Assembly (NCBI GenBank): GCA_002280565.1
Contig: NCEF01000006.1
Coordinates: 1 to 64,000, forward strand
Direction: 5' to 3'
Source: Sphingomonas sp. 32-66-10
Lineage (GTDB): Bacteria > Pseudomonadota > Alphaproteobacteria > Sphingomonadales > Sphingomonadaceae
Length of the DNA stretch: 64,000 nt
Under the pieces are notes generated by a model. It was not told where the DNA came from. It saw nothing but the letters and a program-made list of their open reading frames with translations, and searched no databases. Made by a program: the position numbers and the translations under genes. Positions 56,152 to 64,000 of the stretch are shown here, one piece after another (the stretch's first letter is position 1; each line of letters opens with the position of its first letter).

Positions 56152-57975
56152 ATGTGTGGAATCGTTGGAATCCTGGGCAATGACGCTGTTGCCGACCGGC
56201 TGCTCGACGGCCTGAAGCGGCTTGAATATCGCGGCTATGACTCGGCGGGGATCGCGACCATCGTCGATGGCCGCATCGCCCGCCGTCGCGCATCGGGCAA
56301 GCTGGTCAACCTTGGCAAGGTGCTGGCCGAGGATCCGCTGCCCGGCACTGTCGGCATCGCGCATACCCGCTGGGCCACCCATGGCGGCCCGACCACCAAC
56401 AACGCCCATCCGCACGCGACGGGCGAGGTCGCGTTGGTCCACAACGGGATCATCGAGAATTTCAAGCCGCTGCGCGAAGAACTGCTGGCGCGCGGCCGCG
56501 TGTTCGAGAGTGAGACCGATACCGAAATCGTCGCGCATTTGGTGAGCGAGCAGGTTGAGGCGGGTCTCGATCCGGTCGCGGCGGTCAAGGCGGTGCTCCC
56601 GCGCCTGCACGGTGCCTTCGCGCTGGCCATCCTGTTCCGCAGCCATCCCGACATGCTGATCGGCGCGCGGCTCGGTTCGCCGCTCGTGGTCGGCTATGGC
56701 GAGCGTGAGACCTATCTCGGCTCCGACGCGCTCGCCCTCGCCCCGCTGACCCAGCGCATCTCGTATCTGGAGGAAGGCGACTGGGTCGTCCTCACCCGCG
56801 ACGGCACGCAGGTTTATGACGTCGAGAACAACCCGGTCGAGCGCCCGATCGTCAATTCGGGCGCATCGGGCCAGCTGATCGACAAGGGCAATCACCGCCA
56901 CTTCATGGCGAAGGAAATCTACGAACAGCCGATCGTCGTCGCCCAGACGCTGCGCGGTTACCTGCAGCGGCTCGAGGAAAAGGTGACGCTGCCGATCCCC
57001 GAGTTCGACCTGTCGGCGATCCGCCGCGTCACCATCGTCGCATGCGGCACCAGCTACTACGCCGGGATGGTCGCCAAATACTGGTTCGAGCAGTTTGCGC
57101 GCGTCGCGGTCGATATCGATGTGGCATCCGAGTTCCGCTACCGCGCGCCGGTTATGGAGCCGGGCGGCCTGATGATCGTCATCAGCCAGTCGGGCGAGAC
57201 CGCCGACACGCTCGCCGCGCTGCGCCACGCCAAGGCGGAAGGCCAGACGATCGCCGCCGTGGTCAACGTGCCGACCAGCACGATGGCGCGTGAGGCTGAC
57301 CTGCTGCTCCCCACCCATGCCGGGCCGGAGATCGGCGTTGCATCGACCAAGGCGTTCACCTGCCAGCTCGCGGTCCTCGCCGCGCTCGCCGCCAACCTCG
57401 CCAAGGCGAAGGGGCGGATGACGCCGGAGGAGGAAAAGGAAATCGTCCTCCACCTCGCCGAAGCCCCCGCCGCGCTCAACGATGCGCTCAGCCGCGACGA
57501 GGCGATCGAGGCGATGGCCGGCAGCGTCGCCGGCGCGCGCGACGTGCTCTATCTTGGCCGTGGCACCGACTATCCGCTGGCGATGGAAGGGGCGCTGAAG
57601 CTCAAGGAAATCAGCTATATCCATGCCGAAGGCTATGCCGCGGGCGAGATGAAGCACGGGCCCATCGCGCTGATCGACGAAAATGTCCCCGTCATCGTCA
57701 TCGCGCCGAGCGGGCCGCTGTTCGAAAAGACCGTCAGCAACATGCAGGAAGTGCAGGCGCGCGGCGGCAAGGTCGTGCTGATCTCTGACGCGGAAGGCAT
57801 TGCTGCAGCGGGCGACAATTGTCTCGCGACGATCGAGATGCCCCGCGTCCACCCGCTGATCGCACCGATCGTCTATGCGGTGCCGGTGCAGCTGCTGGCA
57901 TACCATGTGGCGGTGGCCAAGGGGACGGATGTGGACCAGCCGCGCAACCTCGCCAAGTCGGTCACGGTGGAGTGA
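56152..57975 (+). CDS. glmS: Glutamine-fructose-6-phosphate aminotransferase
   Basis: 607 aa. Catalytic Cys2 in MCGIVGILGND; glutaminase motifs HTRWATHGGP and HNGIIENF; the SIS domains show ACGTSYYAG and SQSGETADTLAAL; C-terminal NLAKSVTVE. It makes glucosamine-6-phosphate for peptidoglycan and LPS. No glmS ribozyme is seen before it, as expected outside Firmicutes. Confidence 0.97.
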   Translation: MCGIVGILGNDAVADRLLDGLKRLEYRGYDSAGIATIVDGRIARRRASGKLVNLGKVLAEDPLPGTVGIAHTRWATHGGPTTNNAHPHATGEVALVHNGIIENFKPLREELLARGRVFESETDTEIVAHLVSEQVEAGLDPVAAVKAVLPRLHGAFALAILFRSHPDMLIGARLGSPLVVGYGERETYLGSDALALAPLTQRISYLEEGDWVVLTRDGTQVYDVENNPVERPIVNSGASGQLIDKGNHRHFMAKEIYEQPIVVAQTLRGYLQRLEEKVTLPIPEFDLSAIRRVTIVACGTSYYAGMVAKYWFEQFARVAVDIDVASEFRYRAPVMEPGGLMIVISQSGETADTLAALRHAKAEGQTIAAVVNVPTSTMAREADLLLPTHAGPEIGVASTKAFTCQLAVLAALAANLAKAKGRMTPEEEKEIVLHLAEAPAALNDALSRDEAIEAMAGSVAGARDVLYLGRGTDYPLAMEGALKLKEISYIHAEGYAAGEMKHGPIALIDENVPVIVIAPSGPLFEKTVSNMQEVQARGGKVVLISDAEGIAAAGDNCLATIEMPRVHPLIAPIVYAVPVQLLAYHVAVAKGTDVDQPRNLAKSVTVE

Positions 57976-57991
57976 AGATGTAGCGAGTAGC

Positions 57992-58065
57992 TGGAGCGGG
58001 TGAAGGGAATCGAACCCTCGTCGTGAGCTTGGGAAGCTCCTGCTCTACCATTGAGCTACACCCGC
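57992..58065 (-). tRNA. tRNA-Gly (CCC)
   Basis: The minus strand folds with acceptor GCGGGTG/CACCCGC, D arm GCTC-AATGGTA-GAGC, anticodon loop TTCCCAA (anticodon CCC) and T arm GAGGG-TTCGATT-CCCTT (one G-T pair). The CCA end is encoded (57992-57994). Confidence 0.95.
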
Positions 58066-58281
58066 GAGGCGCGCCGAAATCGGGGGTTTGCGCGACGTTG
58101 TCAAGCCGGATCGCGTGTATTCGCTGCAGCGGTGGCGTTGGCCGCATGGCTAATCCAGAGTTAGCCAGTGTTGGTGACGCTTGGCTAGCAACGTTGTGGG
58201 TAGGCCTGCAGCTGGGAGCCATAGGGCCGGAGCTGGAGCGGCGAGCACTCTTTCTTCGGTGAACGTCTGCTCGCGGGAGCA

Positions 58282-58926
58282 ATGCCCGTGAATGTCGATC
58301 ATGCGTCGGAAGCGACGCTGCAACCCGACGATGATCGCCGCGCTGACGACCGGACGACGACCCTGTTCCAGGTCGCACGACTGCTTACCGAAGCGGGGAC
58401 GCAGCATCTCTGCCTGATCCGCAATATCGGGGCGGGCGGCATGATGGTCGAAATCTACGCGCCGCTCGAACCGGGGACGCGGGTGCGTATCGAACCCAAG
58501 GTGTGCGATCCCGTCGCCGGGGTGGCGCGCTGGGCACAGGCGGGGCAGGCGGGGATCGCCTTTGACGATCCCATCGACGTTCACGCCTATCTCCACACCC
58601 ACAATGTGCTGCTGCCCGATCAGCTGCCGCGTTGCCCGCGCGTGACGACGACCTTGCGGGCACGGCTACGGATCGGTGCCGTCTGGCACCTCGTCCCGCT
58701 GATCGACCTGTCGCAGGGCGGGGCGAAGGTCGAAACCGACCTGCCCGTCGAACTGGGGCAGGGGGTCGAGATCGATATTGCCGGCATCGGAACCCTGGGC
58801 GCGCATGTCCGCTGGGTGCGGGGCGAGCGGATCGGGCTGATCTTTACCAGCGCATTGCGGCTGGCGCGCGTCGCCCAATGGATCGCGACCCATGGCGCGG
58901 AACAGGGCAATGTCCGCGCCGCATGA
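58282..58926 (+). CDS. Tandem PilZ-domain protein
   Basis: 214 aa. Two PilZ-like repeats: RRADDRTTT with NIGAGGMMVE, then PRCPRVTTTLRARL with the better motif DLSQGGAKVE. A full RxxxR plus D/NxSxxG set is seen best in the second. It may bind c-di-GMP, tying in with the GGDEF/EAL protein in the window. Ribosome site GGGAGC. Confidence 0.82.
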   Translation: MPVNVDHASEATLQPDDDRRADDRTTTLFQVARLLTEAGTQHLCLIRNIGAGGMMVEIYAPLEPGTRVRIEPKVCDPVAGVARWAQAGQAGIAFDDPIDVHAYLHTHNVLLPDQLPRCPRVTTTLRARLRIGAVWHLVPLIDLSQGGAKVETDLPVELGQGVEIDIAGIGTLGAHVRWVRGERIGLIFTSALRLARVAQWIATHGAEQGNVRAA

Positions 58927-58932
58927 TCGCGC

Positions 58933-60270
58933 TCAGTCGATCGTGCGCCCGAGCTCGCGGTTGAGCCAAAGCGCCACCAGCGTGCCGATTGCGCCGGACA
59001 GCAGATAGGCACCCGCCGCGAGCAGGCCGAACTCCGCCGACAGCCACAGCGCCGCCAGTGGCGCGAAACCGGCCCCGAACAGCCAGGCAAGGTCGGAGGT
59101 CAGCGCGGAGCCGGTATAGCGATGGCGCTGCTGGAAGCTCGCCGAGAGCGCGCCGGATGACTGGCCGAAGGTGAGGCCGAGCAGGACGAAGCCGAGCAGC
59201 ATGAATGCGGCCTCGCCCGCTTCGCCCATCTCGAGCAATTGTGGCGCGAAGCCGCTGAACGCCGCGATGGCGGCGGCGGTGGCGGCGAGCACGGTGCGGC
59301 GGCCCACGCGGTCGGCAAGATAGCCCGACGCGATGATCGCGCCAACGCCGAGCGCGGCCGCGACCGCCTCGATTGCCAGGAAGCGGACCGGCGATTCCTC
59401 GGTGTAGAGGAACACCCAGGACAGCGGGAACACGGTGACCATGTGGAACATGGCAAAGCTCGCCAGCGGGGCGAATGCGCCAAGGATGATCGTGCGCCAT
59501 TCCGACCGGATCGTCTCGGTCATCGGCGCGGGCTGAAGCTCGCGTCGCTCGAACAGGGTGGCGTATTCGGGCGTCACCACGATACGCAGCCGTGCGAACA
59601 GCGCGACGACGTTGATCGCGAACGCGACGAAGAACGGGTAGCGCCAGCCCCAGTCGAGGAAATCCTGCGCGGGCAGGGCGGCGATCAGGAACATGAAGAG
59701 CAGGCTGGCGACGATCAGGCCGAGCGGCGCGCCCAGCTGCGGGATCATCGCATACCAGCCGCGCTTGCCCTCCGGCGCGTTGAGTGCGAGCAGCGAGGCG
59801 AGGCCGTCCCACGATCCGCCCAGAGCGACGCCCTGACCCATGCGGAACAGCGCGAGCAGCAAGGCCGATCCGACGCCGATCGAGGCATAGCCGGGGAGGA
59901 AGGCGATAGCGGCGGTCGATCCGCCGAGCAGGAACAGCGCGATGGTCAGCTTGGCGCCCCGACCATAAGCGCGGTCGATCGCGGTGAAGATCATCGTGCC
60001 GACCGGCCGCGCAACAAAGGCGAGCGCGAAGATCGCGAACGACCAAAGCGTTCCTTGCAGCGGATCGAGATGCGGGAAGACCAGCGACGGGAACACCAGC
60101 ACCGAGGCGATGGCATAGACGAAGAAGTCGAAGAACTCGGACGTGCGCCCGATCACCACGCCGATCGCGATCTCGCCCGGGGCGATCTTGTGCCCATCCC
60201 GCGGGCCGTCGGAATTGACCGCGCGCGCATCGCGCTCGGCTTCGGTCGTGGGGACGGTTTCGGCGCTCAT
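58933..60270 (-). CDS. MFS transporter, metabolite:H+ symporter-like
   Basis: 445 aa from MSAETVPTTEAE at 60270. Opening VIGRTSEFFDFFVYAIASVLVFP matches the MHS/ProP-like subfamily (usually GxxxEWYDF). Motif GQGVALGGSWDG stands for the conserved G-rich helix, and VADRVGRR-like loop is ADRVGRRTV. The acidic Glu in TSEFFDFF and the length agree with a proton symporter for a small acid; the substrate is unknown. It is divergent from cyoA. Confidence 0.87.
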   Translation of the reverse strand: MSAETVPTTEAERDARAVNSDGPRDGHKIAPGEIAIGVVIGRTSEFFDFFVYAIASVLVFPSLVFPHLDPLQGTLWSFAIFALAFVARPVGTMIFTAIDRAYGRGAKLTIALFLLGGSTAAIAFLPGYASIGVGSALLLALFRMGQGVALGGSWDGLASLLALNAPEGKRGWYAMIPQLGAPLGLIVASLLFMFLIAALPAQDFLDWGWRYPFFVAFAINVVALFARLRIVVTPEYATLFERRELQPAPMTETIRSEWRTIILGAFAPLASFAMFHMVTVFPLSWVFLYTEESPVRFLAIEAVAAALGVGAIIASGYLADRVGRRTVLAATAAAIAAFSGFAPQLLEMGEAGEAAFMLLGFVLLGLTFGQSSGALSASFQQRHRYTGSALTSDLAWLFGAGFAPLAALWLSAEFGLLAAGAYLLSGAIGTLVALWLNRELGRTID

Positions 60271-60429
60271 TCCAGTCTTCCCGGCTTGCCCCGCTGACGC
60301 GGCGCGACTCACTCATGCGGGCCAGTGTCGGCTTCCCGCAGCGGAAACGCACTGCTGCATTGATGGGCATCAAGGGATTGGACAAAATGTCCTATGTGCG
60401 CGCCGGGGGCACAGGCGTAGGCGCCGAAC

Positions 60430-61620
60430 ATGGCCCAGAACCCTGTCCGATTCCGCCATCGCCTTCGGCCCCTGCTCGCGCTTGCGGCCCTGCCGCTGCT
60501 GTCCGGCTGCGGGCTGATCGTCCTCGACCCCGCCGGTGAAGTGGCGCGGCAACAGGGCAATCTGGTGATGATCTCCACCGCGCTGATGCTGTTGATCATC
60601 GTGCCGGTGATGGCGCTGACCGTGTTCTTCGCGTTCAAATATCGCGCGGCGAACCAGGACGCGACCTATGATCCCGACTGGGACCATTCGACCCAGCTGG
60701 AACTGGTGATCTGGGCGGCGCCGCTGCTGATCATCATCTGCCTTGGCGCGCTGACCTGGGTCGGCACGCATCTGCTCGACCCGTATCGCCCGCTCGCGGC
60801 CGCTGAAGCCAAAGGGCCGGGCGCGCCGGAGACCGACCGCGAAAAGCCGCTGGAGGTGCAGGTCGTCGCGCTCGATTGGAAGTGGCTGTTCATCTATCCC
60901 GAACTGGGGATCGCGACGGTCAACGAGTTTGCCGCGCCAGTGGATCGCCCGATCCGCTTCCGTATCGCGTCGTCGACCGTGATGAATAGCTTCTACATCC
61001 CGGCGCTGGCAGGCCAGATCTATGCGATGCCGGGCATGGAGACCAAGCTGCACGGCATCTTTAACGAGACCGGCAATTTCGTCGGCTTCTCCGCCAACTA
61101 TTCCGGCGTCGGCTTCTCCAACATGCGCTTCGCCGCGAAGAGCATGGAGCGCGGCAAGTTCGACGCCTGGGTGGCGCAGGTGAAGGGGACGGCGACGCCG
61201 CTCGACCGCGCCACCTATCTCAAGCTCGAACGCCCGAGCGAGAAGGAGCCGGTGCGCCGCTTTGCGCAGGTCGAGCCGAACCTGTTCGACCGCGTCGTCA
61301 ACCTCTGCGTCGAGCCGGGCAAGATGTGCTTGCACGACATGATGGCGATCGACGCCCGCGGCGGGCTGGGCCTCGCCGGCACGTACAACGTCCGCGACCT
61401 TGCCTATGACAAGTTCGCTGCGCGCGGCACGTTGCCGACGCTCAACACCCGCTATGTCGCCGCCGTTTGCACCACGCCGATGGTGCCGATGACGGGTCCC
61501 GATCCCAAGCCGGTGGACAGCACCCCGCTGACCGGCGCCGGCCTGTCGCGCATGCGCCAGCCGACCCCGCCGATCGCGCGTACCGCGATGACTGACATTC
61601 CCGTCCTTCCGGAAAGCTGA
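60430..61620 (+). CDS. cyoA: Cytochrome bo quinol oxidase subunit II
   Basis: 396 aa. Lipoprotein signal with LLSGC. Two membrane helices follow ([34 protein letters not shown]). The periplasmic cupredoxin domain lacks CuA Cys ligands, which marks a quinol rather than cytochrome c oxidase ([18 protein letters not shown]). A C-terminal extension with Cys residues ([26 protein letters not shown]) goes beyond the E. coli form. Confidence 0.93.
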   Translation: MAQNPVRFRHRLRPLLALAALPLLSGCGLIVLDPAGEVARQQGNLVMISTALMLLIIVPVMALTVFFAFKYRAANQDATYDPDWDHSTQLELVIWAAPLLIIICLGALTWVGTHLLDPYRPLAAAEAKGPGAPETDREKPLEVQVVALDWKWLFIYPELGIATVNEFAAPVDRPIRFRIASSTVMNSFYIPALAGQIYAMPGMETKLHGIFNETGNFVGFSANYSGVGFSNMRFAAKSMERGKFDAWVAQVKGTATPLDRATYLKLERPSEKEPVRRFAQVEPNLFDRVVNLCVEPGKMCLHDMMAIDARGGLGLAGTYNVRDLAYDKFAARGTLPTLNTRYVAAVCTTPMVPMTGPDPKPVDSTPLTGAGLSRMRQPTPPIARTAMTDIPVLPES

Positions 61621-61628
61621 GCAAGCCC

Positions 61629-63647
61629 GTGTCCGATCCCATTGCGCATCCCGCCCCGTCGGTCGATCCGATCTTCGGCCGTCTGTCGCTCGACTCGATC
61701 CCGCTGCACGAACCGATCCTGATCGTCACCTTTGCGGTGGTCGCGATCGGCGGCATGGCGGTGATCGCGCTGCTGACCAAATATCGCCTCTGGGGTTATC
61801 TGTGGAAGGAGTGGTTCACGAGTGTGGACCACAAGAAGATCGGGATCATGTACATGATCCTGGGCCTCATCATGTTCCTGCGCGGCTTTGCCGATGCGAT
61901 CATGATGCGGTTGCAGCAGGCGATGGCGTTCGGTGGAAACGAAGGCTATCTCAACGCGCATCACTACGACCAGATCTTCACCGCGCATGGCGTGATCATG
62001 ATCTTCTTCGTGGCGATGCCGTTCATCACGGGCCTCATGAACTATGTCGTCCCGCTGCAGATCGGTGCGCGCGACGTCAGTTTCCCGTTCCTCAACAATT
62101 TCAGCTTCTGGATGACCGCGGCGGGTGCGGCGCTGACGATGGTGTCGCTGTTCGTCGGTGAGTACGCCCAGACCGGCTGGCTCGCCTATCCGCCGCTGTC
62201 GGGGATTACCTACAGCCCCAATGTCGGCGTCGATTACTACATATGGTCGCTACAGATAGCGGGCGTCGGGACGACATTGTCCGGCATCAACCTGATCGTC
62301 ACCATCCTGAAGCTGCGCGCGCCGGGCATGGGCCTGATGAAGATGCCGGTGTTCACCTGGACGTCGCTGTGCGCCAACATCCTGATCGTCGCCAGCTTTC
62401 CGGTGCTGACCGCGGTGCTCGCGCTGCTCGGACTCGACCGCTATGCGGGGACCAACTTCTTCACGAACGACTTCGGCGGATCGTCGATGATGTACGTGAA
62501 CCTGATCTGGATCTGGGGCCATCCTGAGGTCTATATCCTGATCCTGCCGCTGTTCGGCGTGTTCAGCGAAGTGACCTCGACCTTCTCGGGCAAGCGGCTC
62601 TTTGGCTATACCTCGATGGTCTATGCGACGGTGGTCATCACCATCCTGTCCTACGTCGTGTGGCTCCACCACTTCTTCACCATGGGGTCGGGGGCGAGCG
62701 TCAACAGCTTCTTCGGCATCACCACCATGGTGATCTCGATCCCGACAGGTGCAAAGCTCTTCAACTGGCTGTTCACCATGTATCGCGGGCGCATCCGGTT
62801 CGAGCTGCCCATGATGTGGACGATCGCGTTCATGCTGACCTTCACCATCGGCGGCATGACCGGCGTGCTGCTCGCGGTGCCGCCGGCCGACTTCGTGCTG
62901 CACAATTCGCTGTTCCTGATCGCGCACTTCCACAATGTGATCATCGGCGGCGTGCTGTTCGGCCTGTTCGCGGCGATCAATTACTGGTGGCCCAAGGCGT
63001 TCGGGTTCAAGCTCGACAAGAAGTGGGGCCTGGTGTCCTTCTGGTGCTGGGTCGTGGGCTTCTGGCTCGCCTTTGCGCCGCTCTATGTCCTTGGCCTGAT
63101 GGGCGTGACGCGGCGGATGCGGGTGTTCGACGACCCGTCCTACCAGATCTGGTTCATCATCGCCGGCATCGGCGCGGCGACGATCGCGGTCGGCATCTTC
63201 GCGATGCTGGTCCAGTTCGCGGTGAGCATCTGGAAGCGCGAGGAGCTGAAGGTCGATGGCGACCCGTGGAATGGTCGCACGCTGGAATGGGCGACCAGCT
63301 CGCCCCCGCCGGAGTACAACTTCGCCTTCACCCCGCGCATCCATGACCTCGACGCCTGGTACGATATGAAGAAGCGCAACGCCGTGCGCCCGGTCGACGG
63401 GTTCCGCGACATCCATATGCCGCGCCCGACCGGGGCCGGGATCATCCTGTCGGGGATCAGCCTGGTGCTGGGCTTTGCGCTGGTGTGGCATATCTGGTGG
63501 CTGGTGATCGCGGCGTTCGTCGCGCTGCTCGGCGCCGCGATCATCCACACCTTCAACTATAACCGCGACTTCCACATCCCGGCGGCGACCGTCGCCGCGG
63601 TGGAGGATGCGCGCACCCGCCAGCTGGCCGCCGGAGCCGCCGCATGA
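61629..63647 (+). CDS. cyoB: Cytochrome bo quinol oxidase subunit I
   Basis: 672 aa with a GTG start. The heme-copper core shows [22 protein letters not shown] (CuB His and the cross-linked Tyr), [10 protein letters not shown] (CuB His pair) and HFHNVIIGG (heme His ligands). DHKKIGIMY is the usual opening. It oxidises ubiquinol and pumps protons. It follows cyoA by 8 bp. Confidence 0.97.
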   Translation: MSDPIAHPAPSVDPIFGRLSLDSIPLHEPILIVTFAVVAIGGMAVIALLTKYRLWGYLWKEWFTSVDHKKIGIMYMILGLIMFLRGFADAIMMRLQQAMAFGGNEGYLNAHHYDQIFTAHGVIMIFFVAMPFITGLMNYVVPLQIGARDVSFPFLNNFSFWMTAAGAALTMVSLFVGEYAQTGWLAYPPLSGITYSPNVGVDYYIWSLQIAGVGTTLSGINLIVTILKLRAPGMGLMKMPVFTWTSLCANILIVASFPVLTAVLALLGLDRYAGTNFFTNDFGGSSMMYVNLIWIWGHPEVYILILPLFGVFSEVTSTFSGKRLFGYTSMVYATVVITILSYVVWLHHFFTMGSGASVNSFFGITTMVISIPTGAKLFNWLFTMYRGRIRFELPMMWTIAFMLTFTIGGMTGVLLAVPPADFVLHNSLFLIAHFHNVIIGGVLFGLFAAINYWWPKAFGFKLDKKWGLVSFWCWVVGFWLAFAPLYVLGLMGVTRRMRVFDDPSYQIWFIIAGIGAATIAVGIFAMLVQFAVSIWKREELKVDGDPWNGRTLEWATSSPPPEYNFAFTPRIHDLDAWYDMKKRNAVRPVDGFRDIHMPRPTGAGIILSGISLVLGFALVWHIWWLVIAAFVALLGAAIIHTFNYNRDFHIPAATVAAVEDARTRQLAAGAAA

Positions 63648-64000
63648 CCGCCGTGACCGCAGACCCCAACACGCCCCCCGTCTTCTACGAGCTGGAGGAG
63701 CATCCGCACCCTGAGGGGCACAGCACGATGCTGGGCTTCTGGATCTATCTGATGAGCGACTGCCTCATCTTTGCGATCCTGTTCGCCTGTTACGCGGTGC
63801 TGGGCGGCAATTACGCCGCCGGGCCGGGGCCAAAGGACCTGTTCGACCTCAAGCTGATCGCGCTCAACACCGCGATGCTGCTGTTCTCGTCGATCACCTA
63901 TGGCTTTGCGATGCTGTCGATGCAGCTGGGCAAGGTCCGCGCGACACAGGGCTGGCTCGCCGTCACCGGCCTGTTCGGCGCGGCGTTCCTGGCGATCGAG
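63644..64000 (+). CDS. cyoC: Cytochrome bo quinol oxidase subunit III, partial
   Basis: 119 codons to the window end. ATG overlaps the cyoB stop (ATGA). [27 protein letters not shown] matches the first CyoC helices, with [10 protein letters not shown] later. The rest of the gene and any cyoD lie beyond the window. Confidence 0.95.
   Translation, partial: MTAVTADPNTPPVFYELEEHPHPEGHSTMLGFWIYLMSDCLIFAILFACYAVLGGNYAAGPGPKDLFDLKLIALNTAMLLFSSITYGFAMLSMQLGKVRATQGWLAVTGLFGAAFLAIE

Noticed and set aside
56130-56152. glmS ribozyme before glmS
   Set aside because: Only 17 bp separate the toxin stop from glmS, with no ribozyme core; the ribozyme is a Gram-positive feature.
58066-58281. Small ORF overlapping tRNA-Gly and running towards the PilZ gene
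   Set aside because: It overlaps the tRNA and has no recognisable motif or ribosome site.

Overview
The window is GC-rich alphaproteobacterial chromosome. It is most likely a sphingomonad (order Sphingomonadales): there is a full and a partial TonB-dependent-type outer-membrane protein gene, HWE/HisKA_2-type sensor chemistry, a phoR-pstSCAB-phoU-phoB block, a cyo quinol oxidase operon, and G+C-rich palindromic repeats of the kind common in that group. Genes are dense and often overlap by ATGA, GTGA or TGATG. There is no rRNA operon, CRISPR array, IS transposase or prophage.

Layout. 1-5.6 kb: a cut-off secreted protein, a NodD/NahR-like LysR regulator, an HWE-type histidine kinase, a SWIB-domain protein and a 903-aa TonB-dependent receptor. 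5.8-8.4 kb: a folate/pterin operon (folE, pteridine-reductase-like SDR, folB) whose folE carries an internal deletion with frameshift, then a TonB-C protein and a small membrane protein just upstream of secA. 8.5-16.6 kb: secA, a lipoprotein, tRNA-Asn, nadK-moaA and a degenerate GGDEF/EAL protein. 16.6-24.1 kb: hydrolase, FKBP isomerase, SDR, purF, a Rho-N-like protein, katG and LysR. 24.2-29.5 kb: SDR, a frameshifted ltrA, hisI, a lipoprotein with a palindromic element in frame at its 5' end, a MerR regulator and an acyl-CoA dehydrogenase. 29.5-31.2 kb: a visibly AT-richer insert with a DUF262 (ParB-like) plus HEPN gene pair, probably antiviral. 31.3-43 kb: an HTH protein whose C-terminus is made of a palindromic element, a paired bPH2 membrane system, a SleB-like hydrolase, cysK, transporters and an SDR. 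43-50.3 kb: the phosphate regulon genes in one minus-strand block with a candidate Pho box. 50.4-53 kb: a four-gene cassette (Tat-signal small protein, PqqD-like protein, HprK-like kinase, nucleotidyltransferase). 53-58 kb: gph, glmU, an RHH/PIN toxin-antitoxin pair, glmS and tRNA-Gly. 58-64 kb: a PilZ protein, an MFS transporter and cyoABC (cyoC cut by the window end).

The most promising less-described items are the kinase/nucleotidyltransferase cassette at 50.4-53 kb, which resembles tailoring enzymes of some lasso-peptide clusters without the lasso-forming enzymes; the DUF262-HEPN pair; the in-frame palindromic elements; and a small regulon suggested by three similar TTGACGTT-type palindromes at a MerR/acyl-CoA dehydrogenase operon, an SDR and a TonB-dependent receptor. 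All functional statements are read from motifs and family knowledge; no search was run.
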